DNA of 64,000 nucleotides from Jejuia sp040720935 (GCF_040720935.1 NZ_JBFDAE010000009.1:132013-196012); one strand, 5' to 3'. Counted from the stretch's first letter, positions 17,960 through 26,612 are shown. Notes: generated by a model not told the origin, from the sequence alone. Made by a program: numbers and translations.

Positions 17960-18134
17960 AAAATCCTCAGCCGAAAAATTAGCAAGTTATAATCCTGATG
18001 CACTCTTTGAAATGAAAAAAGTGTTTTGGGAAGGAACTGAGGATTGGGATAATCTTTTAGCTGAACGTGCTGAGATTAGCGGAAAATTGGTTTTGAGTAA
18101 GTTTACTAAAAAGACGCTTAAACGGTTTAGGTAG
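17960..18134 (+). pseudogene. Second copy of the enoyl-CoA hydratase 3' end
   Basis: Aligns with 17177-17351 at a constant offset of 783, no indels and about 15 mismatches, ending in its own stop (TAG for TAA). The frame is kept: it ends LSKFTKKTLKRFR where the intact gene has LSEFTRKMLKRFR. The differences look like those between orthologues of related species, not random decay. Confidence 0.92.
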
Positions 18135-18279
18135 TTATAAAGCCACCATATCTTTTTGATTTGGCTTTTAGAAAAATAAGATAAAAACAAAATTCAAACG
18201 CTTTGGCTTGTGGCTAACCCGAAAGGATATCGCTTCTTTATAGTTGGTACTGAACTTTGGCAACATGCAGGTAAAATTG

Positions 18280-18310
18280 TTACCAATTTGGTAATTTTTT
18301 ATTATCTTTG
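18280..18310 (+). promoter_or_regulatory. higBA promoter with palindromic operator
   Basis: TTACCAATTTGGTAA (18280-18294) is a perfect 7-1-7 palindrome. It is followed by TATCTTTG (18303-18310), which matches the Bacteroidetes -7 element TAnnTTTG, 17 bases before the toxin start. A repressor bound there would block the promoter, as expected for HigA autoregulation. The -33 TTG is not well placed. Confidence 0.7.
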
Positions 18311-18327
18311 TAGTAATTAGAATATTT

Positions 18328-18621
18328 TTGAGAGTAATTGCAAAAAGAACTTTACGAGAATTTTGGGAATTAAATCCAGATAGCGAACAACAATTAATGG
18401 TTTGGTATCGAGAAGCTACAAAAGCAGATTGGAATAGTCCTCATGAAATCAAATCGCAATATAAATCTGCAAGTATTTTAAAAAACAGTCGAGTTGTATT
18501 CAATATTTGTGGAAATAAATATCGATTAATCGTCGAAATTAACTTCCCAAGAAAGTGGGTTTTTATAAGATTCATTGGAACTCACAACAATTATGATAAA
18601 ATTGACGCAAACAATATTTGA
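18328..18621 (+). CDS. higB: HigB-type mRNA interferase toxin
   Basis: A 97-residue RelE/HigB-fold toxin expected to cut mRNA on the ribosome. The TTG at 18328 is the best start: it gives MRVIAKRTLREFWELNPDSE, the normal family opening, and no ATG is available. Typical parts follow: WYREATKADWNSPHEIKSQY and SRVVFNICGNKYRLIV, then FIRFIGTHNNYDKI. The stop TGA lies one base before the antitoxin ATG, so the pair is an operon with the toxin first, as usual for higBA. Confidence 0.92.
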   Translation: MRVIAKRTLREFWELNPDSEQQLMVWYREATKADWNSPHEIKSQYKSASILKNSRVVFNICGNKYRLIVEINFPRKWVFIRFIGTHNNYDKIDANNI

Positions 18622-18622
18622 T

Positions 18623-18979
18623 ATGGAGATTAAAGCAATTAAAACAGAACAAGATTACAATCAAGCTTTAGAAAGATTGGAAGTTATTTTTCACGCAGAA
18701 ATTGACACACCCGATGGAGATGAAGCGGAGGTACTCTCTATCCTAATTGAGAAATACGAAGATGCACATTATCCAATAGGAATTCCGGACCCAATTGAGG
18801 CAATTAAATTCAGAATGGAACAGATGGGAATGAAACAAAAAGATTTGGCAGAAGTTGTTGGTTTTACTAGTAGAGTAAGCGAAATACTTAATAAAAAACG
18901 TAAACTGACATTAAATATGATTAGGAAATTAAGTGCTAGTTTAAATATTCCTATAGAAGTATTAGTTCAAGAATATTAG
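18623..18979 (+). CDS. higA: HigA-type antitoxin
   Basis: A 118-residue XRE-family antitoxin (ATG 18623, one base after the toxin stop). N-terminal half: EIKAIKTEQDYNQALERLEV and GDEAEVLSILIEKYED, likely toxin-binding. C-terminal half: a helix-turn-helix (MKQKDLAEVVGFTSRVSEIL, then NKKRKLTLNMIRKLSASL) that probably binds the TTACCAATTTGGTAA palindrome upstream of the toxin. Confidence 0.94.
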   Translation: MEIKAIKTEQDYNQALERLEVIFHAEIDTPDGDEAEVLSILIEKYEDAHYPIGIPDPIEAIKFRMEQMGMKQKDLAEVVGFTSRVSEILNKKRKLTLNMIRKLSASLNIPIEVLVQEY

Positions 18980-19031
18980 AGAAAAAGCCAGTTGCCAACA
19001 TGCATATATAACAACTAAAACAAAATCAACT

Positions 19032-20789
19032 TCAACTAATTTGCCTTGTCCCAACAATCCCCAACCCATCATCAATTAAATGCCCAAACTCGGGTTTATT
19101 TCGTTTGACAGTTTCCAAATGTTGCAATATCTTTTCAGAAAGCTCAGTTTCATTTCCTAAGCGTGCCAATTCATAGAGTTCCACAGGTAATAACCAATCA
19201 TTAGGATGGTTTTCAATAAGCTGCTCTAAAACTTTGGTTCTGGAAATGGTTCTATTTTCACCTTCCCTATAATCCCTTACCTGCTGATAAAGGGTTTCAA
19301 GTTCTAAACGTTTTTTTGATTTTTTAATGTGAATAGTTTGTGTCGATGGCACATGGGTCATCAAGTCAAAACTGTTTAAATCGGCTGGTCCTGAAAAAGC
19401 CGAAACAATATCTTTTCCTACCGCCATATCATAAGTGCCCCATTCTGGTTTAAAAAGTAGGTCGTCTTTATGGGTTACCGTGCAATTTTTAAAACTGATC
19501 AATATTATTTTTCCCTGAAGATTGCGTTTCCCTGTAATAATTTCACCTGAAACTTTTATACCGCCTTCAAATTCTAGCGTCACATTTTTTTCCTCATAAA
19601 TATCATAAGCCGCTAAATCCCGCGGACTCATATCTTCAATGGCTATATTGATACCTTTTAGTTTCCCAATGGGCGACCCAAAACCTTTAGAATGGGTGTT
19701 TTTACCATGACCAACCAGTTCTTTTTCTCTGTAAGCTAAAGCTGTTGCTCCCTTAGTTTGAATATAAATAGGTTTGCCTTCATATTCGGTAACAGTATTA
19801 AAAATGCCAGAAATTTGGAGTCCAGTACTCAATTCAATAGTTCCTAATGCGTTGGAAATTATTAGCTTATCAACGCCAGAAAGCCCCCCTTTTCGTAACG
19901 CCATGGTATTGGCAAATTCCTCCAAAATCAAACTTAAATGTGCAAAATCTGGTGTGACATAAAGTTGGGGTTGTGGTTTGGTAATATCAAAATCTTTGTA
20001 AGCTGCGTTTATGTTGTATGGCAATTTTTTAACCTTATCAGTCATACACCAGGCACTTTCTCCTATAGACGATAAAAGGCCCGCGCCATAAATCTTAGGG
20101 TTTTCAACGGTCCCTATTAATCCATATTCCACAGTCCACCAATGCAGATTTCTTATCAATGCCATTTCGCTAGGTTCGCCCATATTCTGCTGCAAATCTT
20201 CAACTTTTTTTTCCGCGGAAGCGATAGCATCTTCATCGGAATTGGGAGCTTCTTTGACGATGGATAAATAGCGGACAGCTTCATACAGTTCATAATCTTT
20301 AGCCGATGAAATGGCTTTACAGCCAATTTCCCCAAAACGTCTTAAATATTCCGCATATTCAGGGTTTGCAATAATAGGTGCATGTCCTGCGCCTTCGTGA
20401 ATAATATCCGGAGCAGGAGTGTATTCAATATGTTCCAATTGCCTAATATCACTTGCAATAACAAGAACATTGTAAGCTTGAAATTCCATAAAAGCATTGG
20501 GAGGAATAAACCCATCTACAGCAACGGCAGCCCAACCAATATCTTTTAAAATGCGGTTCATGCCGTACATATTGGGAATGCTTTCTATGGAAATCCCCGT
20601 TTTTTTTAAGCCTTCCAGATAAGATTTATGTGCTACTTTCCTTAAAAAGTCCACATTTTTACGCATCACATAGCGCCATACAGCTTGGTCTATTGCAGAA
20701 TAGGCCTCATAATTTTGAGGTTTTATAAACTGCTTTAAGTGCTTCGGTAACTTTTGCAGTATTTCGTTTGATTCAAATGAATGCGACAT
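19032..20789 (-). CDS. Aromatic amino acid hydroxylase (phenylalanine 4-monooxygenase-like)
   Basis: A 585-residue protein. The catalytic domain covers about 20-340; the non-haem iron ligands of the pterin-dependent hydroxylases are all visible: H131 and H136 in HEGAGHAP and E221 in WWTVEYG. Expected reaction: hydroxylation of phenylalanine (or another aromatic amino acid) with O2 and a tetrahydropterin. The protein is about 250 residues longer than the usual bacterial enzyme (around 290): the extra C-terminal part (about 340-585) is typical of the long form found in Bacteroidetes and has no known role. Single gene on its strand. Confidence 0.93.
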   Translation of the reverse strand: MSHSFESNEILQKLPKHLKQFIKPQNYEAYSAIDQAVWRYVMRKNVDFLRKVAHKSYLEGLKKTGISIESIPNMYGMNRILKDIGWAAVAVDGFIPPNAFMEFQAYNVLVIASDIRQLEHIEYTPAPDIIHEGAGHAPIIANPEYAEYLRRFGEIGCKAISSAKDYELYEAVRYLSIVKEAPNSDEDAIASAEKKVEDLQQNMGEPSEMALIRNLHWWTVEYGLIGTVENPKIYGAGLLSSIGESAWCMTDKVKKLPYNINAAYKDFDITKPQPQLYVTPDFAHLSLILEEFANTMALRKGGLSGVDKLIISNALGTIELSTGLQISGIFNTVTEYEGKPIYIQTKGATALAYREKELVGHGKNTHSKGFGSPIGKLKGINIAIEDMSPRDLAAYDIYEEKNVTLEFEGGIKVSGEIITGKRNLQGKIILISFKNCTVTHKDDLLFKPEWGTYDMAVGKDIVSAFSGPADLNSFDLMTHVPSTQTIHIKKSKKRLELETLYQQVRDYREGENRTISRTKVLEQLIENHPNDWLLPVELYELARLGNETELSEKILQHLETVKRNKPEFGHLIDDGLGIVGTRQIS

Positions 20790-20952
20790 CTTTAAATTTT
20801 ACGTGTATAACTTATTTAAAAATACGAATAATTCATTAAAACGATAAGTATTTAACGTTTCTTTCATTAGTTGGGCAATGAAATATGGTGGGTTCTAAAG
20901 AGCATTAAAGATTTGCCTATATTTAGTGTTCTAAAAAACCAATCTAAAATTT

Positions 20953-22056
20953 ATGTACACAAGACGTATATTTCCCGTTATGGGAGTTATTAAATGGACG
21001 AGACGCCATATATTCCTGTTTCTTTTTCTAGCGTTAATTCCTGTATTTTTATTTGATGTTGTTGGTTTAAAATGGTTGCATGTCCCATGGTTACCCTTGG
21101 GTGTTTTAGGTACTGCGGTGGCATTCATTATAGGGTTTAAAAACAATGCATCTTACGATAGGCTGTGGGAAGCCAGAAAAATTTGGGGAGGCATCGTTAA
21201 TGCATCCCGATCTTGGACTATTATGGTAAAGGACTTTATTGATAATACCCATGCTAAACAAAAAAGAACTGACGCTGAGTTGCAAGGCATAAAAAGAGAA
21301 CTGGTACATAGGCATGTGGCTTGGTTAACCGCATTACGCTATCAAATGAGGGAAGAAAAGCCATGGGAAATGCATTTAAAAGCGAAAAAATCTAATAGAG
21401 AATTTAGAGAAAATTACTTTAGGGTTTGCGAAGATGAAACAACATTGGAAAGTGAAATAAAACACTATCTGTCTGATGCTGATTTTACAGAAATATTTGC
21501 AAAAGGGAACAAGCCCTCTCAAATCTTGGGGATTCAATCCCGGAGATTAAAAACATTAATGAATGACGGTTTAATTGAAGATTTCCGACATATGGAAATG
21601 ACAAATATGCTTGTTGAGTTTTATACGTTGCAGGGTAAGAGTGAGCGTATTAAAAACTTTCCTTATCCCAGGCAATTCGCAACTTTAAACTATCTTTTTG
21701 TATGGATTTTTATCATTCTTTTACCGTTTGGAATCATGGAAGGATTTGATAGTATTGGAAGTCATATCTTAGAAGATTTGGCGAACCACGAATCACATAC
21801 CTCAATTGGGCATTTGATTCAAGAGTTTATTGCGAAACATTTTGTGTGGTTTTCCATACCATTTAGTGCCTTGATTTCTTGGGTGTTCCATACCATGGAG
21901 GCGATTGGGGAAAATACCGAAAATCCGTTTGAGGGCGGGCCAAATGATATCCCTATTACAGATATGAGTAGAGGGATAGAAATTGATATCAGACAACTCA
22001 TAGATGATACCAATATTCCCGAGTCTTATGTTTGGAAAAATGATATTGTGATGTAA
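20953..22056 (+). CDS. Bestrophin family chloride-channel-like membrane protein
   Basis: A 367-residue bestrophin/UPF0187 (YneE) protein. Membrane segments lie near 20-65 (LFLFLALIPVFLFDVVGL; LGVLGTAVAFIIGFKNNASY) and near 230-310. The conserved GFKNNASYDRLWEARKIWG block after the second helix is the family signature. Bacterial homologues form pentameric anion or cation channels. The ion carried here cannot be told. It ends at a perfect palindromic terminator shared with the DUF4136 gene on the other strand. Confidence 0.95.
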   Translation: MYTRRIFPVMGVIKWTRRHIFLFLFLALIPVFLFDVVGLKWLHVPWLPLGVLGTAVAFIIGFKNNASYDRLWEARKIWGGIVNASRSWTIMVKDFIDNTHAKQKRTDAELQGIKRELVHRHVAWLTALRYQMREEKPWEMHLKAKKSNREFRENYFRVCEDETTLESEIKHYLSDADFTEIFAKGNKPSQILGIQSRRLKTLMNDGLIEDFRHMEMTNMLVEFYTLQGKSERIKNFPYPRQFATLNYLFVWIFIILLPFGIMEGFDSIGSHILEDLANHESHTSIGHLIQEFIAKHFVWFSIPFSALISWVFHTMEAIGENTENPFEGGPNDIPITDMSRGIEIDIRQLIDDTNIPESYVWKNDIVM

Positions 22057-22088
22057 AATAAAAACGACTCAATTGAGTCGTTTTTATT
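22057..22088. terminator. Bidirectional terminator, 32-bp perfect palindrome
   Basis: AATAAAAACGACTCAA and its exact reverse complement TTGAGTCGTTTTTATT meet at the centre. With A- and T-runs on both sides it can stop both the bestrophin and the DUF4136 transcripts. Confidence 0.92.
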
Positions 22089-22093
22089 TAGTT

Positions 22094-22666
22094 TTATTTT
22101 TCAGCATCCGGAGGATATTGTTCCATTATTTTAGAAACAAATTTCTTAATGCGTTCTTCTTTTTTCTCCATATTTCTACTCAAGAACCCTGTGCCCATAC
22201 CTTGCCAAATCAATTCCTTTTTCTTGGCATTGATTAAGTCCACAAACAATACACCTTGAGTACTTGTAGAAACAGCAGGTTGGTTCCACCCCCAACCCCA
22301 GCCCCAACCAGGACCAAAACCTCCATAAGGGCCCCAACCGCCCCAGCCCCAAGCACCCATGCCCCAAGCATTATTGTAAACATCTACACGTTGGTTAGAT
22401 TTTGTAAAAATACTTATCAGTAAATCTGGGTCTTCAGATTTTGTAAAGCCCTTTGCTAAAAGTTCAGCTTCAATAGCTCGTAAAATACGGCGTTTGTCAA
22501 GGTCGCTAATTTCAGCTTTATCAATGCCCGTTTTAAAAAACGCAAAGGTTTTATAAGAGTTAAAATCAGCTTTTCTGTCATAATCGGTAGATACTTTAAC
22601 TGAGGAACAAGATGTTGCTACAATCAGTAGCGCGATAAAGGGTAGTGTTTTAAATAATTTTTTCAT
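22094..22666 (-). CDS. DUF4136 domain lipoprotein
   Basis: A 190-residue lipoprotein (lipobox ATSC at Cys 20). The DUF4136 core is recognised by VSTDYDRKADFNSYKTFAF just after the signal and KGFTKSEDPDLLISI further in. In the middle (about 100-128) there is a Gly/Trp-rich loop with a repeated GWG pattern, often seen in these proteins. The C-terminus has IWQGMGTGFL and a helix. Outer-membrane-associated protein of unknown role. Confidence 0.92.
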   Translation of the reverse strand: MKKLFKTLPFIALLIVATSCSSVKVSTDYDRKADFNSYKTFAFFKTGIDKAEISDLDKRRILRAIEAELLAKGFTKSEDPDLLISIFTKSNQRVDVYNNAWGMGAWGWGGWGPYGGFGPGWGWGWGWNQPAVSTSTQGVLFVDLINAKKKELIWQGMGTGFLSRNMEKKEERIKKFVSKIMEQYPPDAEK

Positions 22667-22769
22667 AGCTGCAATATTTTATTTTTAACAATAAAGTGGA
22701 GTATTAAAATTTCTTTTCTTTAATTCAATAACTATAAAAGTATCAATAATCGTACCACATCCTTATATA

Positions 22770-22934
22770 TTAGCGCTTTATGGAATTGGTGCTTTTGTTG
22801 TATCCATACGGACAATGTCTGCATCCGCTTTCACAACAATAACCTCGTTTTAAATGGTATTGTTCTGTAAAACAGCGGTAACCTTCGGGTGTCAGGTAAT
22901 AGTCACCTTCTTCAATGGGGATGCTCTTTTTCAT
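22770..22934 (-). CDS. DUF5522 small cysteine-rich protein
   Basis: A 54-residue ORF: MKKSIPIEEGDYYLTPEGYR, then CFTEQYHLKRGYCCESGCRH, then CPYGYNKSTNSIKR. The pattern FTxxYHLxRGxCCxxxCRHCPYG is that of the DUF5522 family, found in many Bacteroidetes and also in eukaryotes. Four clustered cysteines and the histidine suggest a zinc or other metal site. Too short for usual ORF cut-offs, but the conserved pattern and clean start and stop make it convincing. Confidence 0.88.
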   Translation of the reverse strand: MKKSIPIEEGDYYLTPEGYRCFTEQYHLKRGYCCESGCRHCPYGYNKSTNSIKR

Positions 22935-23021
22935 CTCATACAAAGATATTTAATTTTAAAGAATTAATTTGTGGTTTGGTTTTTGAATTGTTTTAAGTAA
23001 GGTTTTCCAAAAAATGCCACG

Positions 23022-23039
23022 TCCCGATAGCTATCGGGA
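23022..23039. repeat. 18-bp perfect palindrome
   Basis: TCCCGATAGCTATCGGGA. This palindrome is a familiar intergenic element of flavobacterial genomes. It lies in the 287-base gap after DUF5522, next to dispersed repeat copy 2. Confidence 0.8.
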
Positions 23040-23082
23040 TCACGATTTTGTTTATCATAGATTAGCAAAAAAATAATCTACA

Positions 23083-23166
23083 CAAATATTTAAAAAATCT
23101 ATGGATTTTTTATTCGTGATAATTAACTTTAGATCTGTTTTTAGTTTTATTCGTGAATTAGTGGCT
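23083..23166. repeat. Dispersed intergenic repeat, copy 2 (pair of 11894-11985)
   Basis: TTTAAAAAATCTATGGATT, TTATTCGTGATAATTA, TTTTTAGTTTTATTCGTG and GTGGC follow in the same order as in the reverse complement of 11894-11985. Confidence 0.65.
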
Positions 23167-23221
23167 TAACTTATTTTAATAAAAATATGAGTTTTCCCTG
23201 GGTTATTGAATTTTTAAAATT

Positions 23222-23551
23222 ATGATTCTCATTTCAAAATATCTAGTGCCAAAAGGCTATGCCGGCATTTCAATTTTCCCGTTTATCTTTTTAAGAAAGC
23301 AAGAATTGAAATTGAGCAAGACCTTGGTTAATCATGAAAAAATTCATTTAAAACAGCAGTTGGAATTATTGGTAATCCCTTTTTATCTCTGGTATCTTAT
23401 TGAGTTTTTGGTACGACTGATTCAATATAAAACATGGCAAAATGCTTATAGAAATATTTCTTTTGAACGTGAGGCTTATCATAAGGAATCTGATTTGAAG
23501 TATCTCAACAATAAACCCTTTTGGAGCTTTTTAAAGTATCTTCGCATATGA
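23222..23551 (+). CDS. Conserved protein with HEKIH motif
   Basis: A 109-residue protein. It contains NHEKIHLKQQLELL (HExxH at about residues 37-41), a hydrophobic segment (VIPFYLWYLIEFLVRLI, about 50-66), and then SFEREAY with a Glu about 40 residues after the motif. HExxH plus a downstream Glu is the zinc pattern of gluzincin peptidases, but the protein is very short, so peptidase activity is uncertain. The stop codon overlaps the start of the PLP-enzyme gene (ATGA), so the two are coupled. Confidence 0.78.
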   Translation: MILISKYLVPKGYAGISIFPFIFLRKQELKLSKTLVNHEKIHLKQQLELLVIPFYLWYLIEFLVRLIQYKTWQNAYRNISFEREAYHKESDLKYLNNKPFWSFLKYLRI

Positions 23552-24465
23552 TGAATTTTGAGTTTGAAAATACCAGAAATATACAAATTGTACTTCCGAA
23601 GGAAAAGGACATGGAATTATACCTAAAACGTGAAGACGAGTTGCATGCTTTTGTGTCTGGAAATAAATATCGAAAATTGAAATACAATCTTAAAGAGGCA
23701 GATAAACAGGGCTTTAAAACATTGCTAACTTTTGGTGGTGCGTTTTCAAACCATATAGCAGCGGTAGCTTCCGCAGGACATATTCTTGGTTTTAAAACTA
23801 TTGGAATTATTAGGGGGGAGGAATTGCATGATAAAATTGAAACCAACCCTACTTTAAAATTTTCCAGACAAAACGGTATGCAATTTAAGTTTGTGTCTCG
23901 TGAGGATTATCGCAGTAAAAATACTGAACATTTCTTAAAAACTTTAAAGGAGGAATACAGCGATTTTTATGTAATTCCCGAAGGCGGTACAAATACCTTG
24001 GCTGTTAAAGGTTGCGAGGAAATACTAACTCAAAAGGATGCCAGTTTCGATTTTATATGTTGTCCCGTTGGCACAGGTGGCACTATTTCTGGACTTATAA
24101 ATTGTTCAAAACCTAGTCAACAAGTTTTAGGATTTCCAGCCTTAAAAGGTTCGTTTTTACATCAAGATATTAGTAAATTTGTCAACAAAACCAATTGGGA
24201 CTTGATAACCGATTATCATTTTGGAGGCTATGCTAAAATTGACGCCGAATTAATCAATTTTATAAATCAGTTTAAATTGGAAAATAAAATACAACTAGAC
24301 CCAGTTTATACCGGGAAAATGCTATTTGGAATTTTCGATTTGATTGAAAAAGATTTTTTTCCAAAAGGATCAAAAATACTGGCAATTCATACTGGAGGTT
24401 TACAGGGAATTGACGGAATGAATAGCGTGTTGAAAAAGAAAAAATTACCTTTAATTAAAGTTTAA
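23548..24465 (+). CDS. PLP-dependent ACC deaminase/D-cysteine desulfhydrase family enzyme
   Basis: A 305-residue fold-type II PLP enzyme. The lysine that binds PLP lies in VSGNKYRKLKYNL (about residue 43), followed by FGGAFSNHIAAVA (cofactor ring stacking), IPEGGTN, the phosphate loop PVGTGGT, and HTGGLQG. Members deaminate ACC or desulfhydrate D-cysteine; which of the two cannot be told by eye. ATG 23548 is chosen because it overlaps the previous stop (ATGA); a TTG at 23521 is less likely. It ends with TAATG shared with the glucosaminidase gene. Confidence 0.9.
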   Translation: MMNFEFENTRNIQIVLPKEKDMELYLKREDELHAFVSGNKYRKLKYNLKEADKQGFKTLLTFGGAFSNHIAAVASAGHILGFKTIGIIRGEELHDKIETNPTLKFSRQNGMQFKFVSREDYRSKNTEHFLKTLKEEYSDFYVIPEGGTNTLAVKGCEEILTQKDASFDFICCPVGTGGTISGLINCSKPSQQVLGFPALKGSFLHQDISKFVNKTNWDLITDYHFGGYAKIDAELINFINQFKLENKIQLDPVYTGKMLFGIFDLIEKDFFPKGSKILAIHTGGLQGIDGMNSVLKKKKLPLIKV

Positions 24466-25271
24466 TGAAAAGAATTCTGATTTTATTATTTATAAGTGTT
24501 TTCGTTTTTAGTTGTGGTTCTAAAAAGAATGTAGTCACAAAAAAGAATAAACGAAATAAACCTACTCAGGTAGTCAAAAAAAATGATCCTATAGAAGATA
24601 AAGATGAGGTTAAAGAAGTTGTTGCTGTACCAATAAACACCAGCTTAAGTACCACCCAAAACTATATAAATACATACAAAACAGTTGCCCAAAAGGAAAT
24701 GACGTTATATAATATTCCTGCTAGTATTACTTTGGCGCAGGGTATTTTGGAATCTTCTTCTGGAAAGGGAAGACTTTCGGTTGAAGCTAATAATCACTTC
24801 GGGATAAAATGCCATACATGGACAGGAGCAAAAATTTATCACGATGATGATGCAAAAGGGGAGTGTTTCAGAAAATATAATAACGCCAAATACTCGTTTA
24901 GAGACCATTCATTATTCTTAACCTCAAGAAAGCGTTATGCTGGTTTATTCGATTTAAAAATCAGTAATTATAAAGGGTGGGCTAGAGGATTAAGAGCCGC
25001 TGGATATGCAACCGACAGGAAATATCCGCAAAAATTAATTTCCTTAATTGAGCGTTATCAGTTGTATAGATATGATGATGAGGTTTTGGGCGTGAATTCG
25101 TCTGCTAGAAATTTTTCTGAAGATGAAGTCACTCATATAGTTGCAAAAGGAGACACGTTGTACTCCATATCTAGATTGCACAATGTTAGTGTTGAAGAAT
25201 TACAGGCTCAAAATGATATAGATGGCACTAACATTTCCATCGGACAAATACTTAAAATAAAAACTGAATAA
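24465..25271 (+). CDS. Glucosaminidase (GH73-like) with LysM domain, lipoprotein
   Basis: A 268-residue lipoprotein (lipobox VFSC near residue 17) with a Lys/Asn-rich linker, a mannosyl-glycoprotein endo-beta-N-acetylglucosaminidase-like domain (about 70-205) and a C-terminal LysM (about 222-267, THIVAKGDTLYSISRLHNVS). The catalytic Glu is expected in LAQGILESSSGKGRLSVEAN, followed by HFGIKC. It should cut peptidoglycan glycan strands in the periplasm. The start overlaps the stop of the PLP-enzyme gene, and hemL follows after 8 bases, so 23222-26566 is one operon. Confidence 0.93.
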   Translation: MKRILILLFISVFVFSCGSKKNVVTKKNKRNKPTQVVKKNDPIEDKDEVKEVVAVPINTSLSTTQNYINTYKTVAQKEMTLYNIPASITLAQGILESSSGKGRLSVEANNHFGIKCHTWTGAKIYHDDDAKGECFRKYNNAKYSFRDHSLFLTSRKRYAGLFDLKISNYKGWARGLRAAGYATDRKYPQKLISLIERYQLYRYDDEVLGVNSSARNFSEDEVTHIVAKGDTLYSISRLHNVSVEELQAQNDIDGTNISIGQILKIKTE

Positions 25272-25279
25272 ATTTTAGG

Positions 25280-26566
25280 ATGATTTATAAACGAAGTAGC
25301 GCATTGTTTGCAGATGCGGAAAGAGTAATTCCAGGAGGTGTAAACTCACCAGTTAGAGCATTTAAAGGTGTTGGAGGTACTCCAATTTTTGTAAAAGAAG
25401 CAAAAGGCGCTTATTTATATGATGAAGACGGCAATCGGTTGATTGATTATATCAACTCTTGGGGGCCAATGATTTTAGGGCATGCTCATGAGCCGGTTGT
25501 AAATGCCGTTATTGAAAAAGCACAAAAAGGAACCTCTTTTGGAATGCCTACGGAAATTGAAACTCAAATTGCTGAATTGGCAGTTGCGATGGTGCCAAAT
25601 ATTGATAAAATCCGTTTTGTGAATTCTGGAACGGAAGCCTGTATGAGTGCCGTTCGTTTAGCACGTGGTTTTACAGGAAAAGACAAGATTATAAAATTTG
25701 CAGGGTGCTATCACGGCCATTCAGATTCGTTTTTAATTCAAGCAGGAAGTGGTGCAAGTACCTTTGGAACGCCCAATAGTCCTGGTGTTACTAAGGGAAC
25801 TGCAAAAGATACCTTGTTGGCAAATTATAATGATATTGAAAATGTTAAGCAACTTATAGAAGCTAATAAAAATGAAATTGCATGTATCATTATAGAGCCT
25901 GTTGCGGGTAATATGGGCTGCATTCCTCCAAAAGAAGGTTTTTTAAAAGCATTGCGAAACTTGTGTGATGCTAATGGGATATTGCTTGTTTTTGATGAGG
26001 TAATGACTGGCTTTAGATTGGCAAAAGGCGGTGCTCAAGAATTGTACGGTATCAATGCCGATATTGTTTGTTTTGGAAAAGTAATTGGTGGCGGTTTGCC
26101 AGTTGGTGCTTTTGCTGCGAGAAACGAAATTATGAACCATTTAGCACCTTTAGGGCCAGTTTATCAAGCAGGGACTTTAAGTGGGAATCCGTTGGCTATG
26201 GCAGCTGGTTTAGCGATGTTGACAGAATTAAACAACGATGTAAAAGTATTTAAGCGTTTAGCTGAGAAAACAGCATATTTACATAAGGGCATTTCTAAAG
26301 TTTTAATTGAAAATGAAGTGGTTCATACCATTAACCGTGTAGGCTCCATGATATCCGTTCATTTTGATGAAGGCGAAGTGATTGATTTTGCAACCGCAGC
26401 CAAAGGAAATAACGGGACGTTTAAAACTTTTTTTCATAGTATGTTAAGCAATGGCGTTTATATTGCGCCAAGTGCTTTTGAAACTTGGTTCATCACAGAT
26501 GCATTATCTTATGAGGATTTGGATTTTACCATAAATGCGGTACATAAGTTTGCTAAAACGATGTAA
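25280..26566 (+). CDS. hemL: Glutamate-1-semialdehyde 2,1-aminomutase
   Basis: A 428-residue PLP enzyme making 5-aminolevulinate in the C5 haem pathway. Typical blocks: VIPGGVNSPVRAFKGVGG at the N-terminus, FVNSGTEACMSAVRLAR, GCYHGHSDSFL, VFDEVMTGFR, and FGKVIGGGLPVGAF, whose Lys carries PLP. Length and start match the family. It is the last gene of the operon and is followed by a strong hairpin. Confidence 0.98.
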   Translation: MIYKRSSALFADAERVIPGGVNSPVRAFKGVGGTPIFVKEAKGAYLYDEDGNRLIDYINSWGPMILGHAHEPVVNAVIEKAQKGTSFGMPTEIETQIAELAVAMVPNIDKIRFVNSGTEACMSAVRLARGFTGKDKIIKFAGCYHGHSDSFLIQAGSGASTFGTPNSPGVTKGTAKDTLLANYNDIENVKQLIEANKNEIACIIIEPVAGNMGCIPPKEGFLKALRNLCDANGILLVFDEVMTGFRLAKGGAQELYGINADIVCFGKVIGGGLPVGAFAARNEIMNHLAPLGPVYQAGTLSGNPLAMAAGLAMLTELNNDVKVFKRLAEKTAYLHKGISKVLIENEVVHTINRVGSMISVHFDEGEVIDFATAAKGNNGTFKTFFHSMLSNGVYIAPSAFETWFITDALSYEDLDFTINAVHKFAKTM

Positions 26567-26580
26567 ATGAGTTCAATAAA

Positions 26581-26612
26581 AAAAAGCATCTCTAATCACA
26601 AGAGATGCTTTT
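26581..26612. terminator. Terminator after hemL
   Basis: AAAAGCATCTCT (26582-26593) pairs perfectly with AGAGATGCTTTT (26601-26612); A- and T-runs allow it to work for hemL and for the convergent gene at 26651. Confidence 0.9.

Noticed and set aside
23521..23547. Earlier TTG start of the PLP enzyme
   Set aside because: ATG 23548 overlaps the previous stop as ATGA and fits the family start better.
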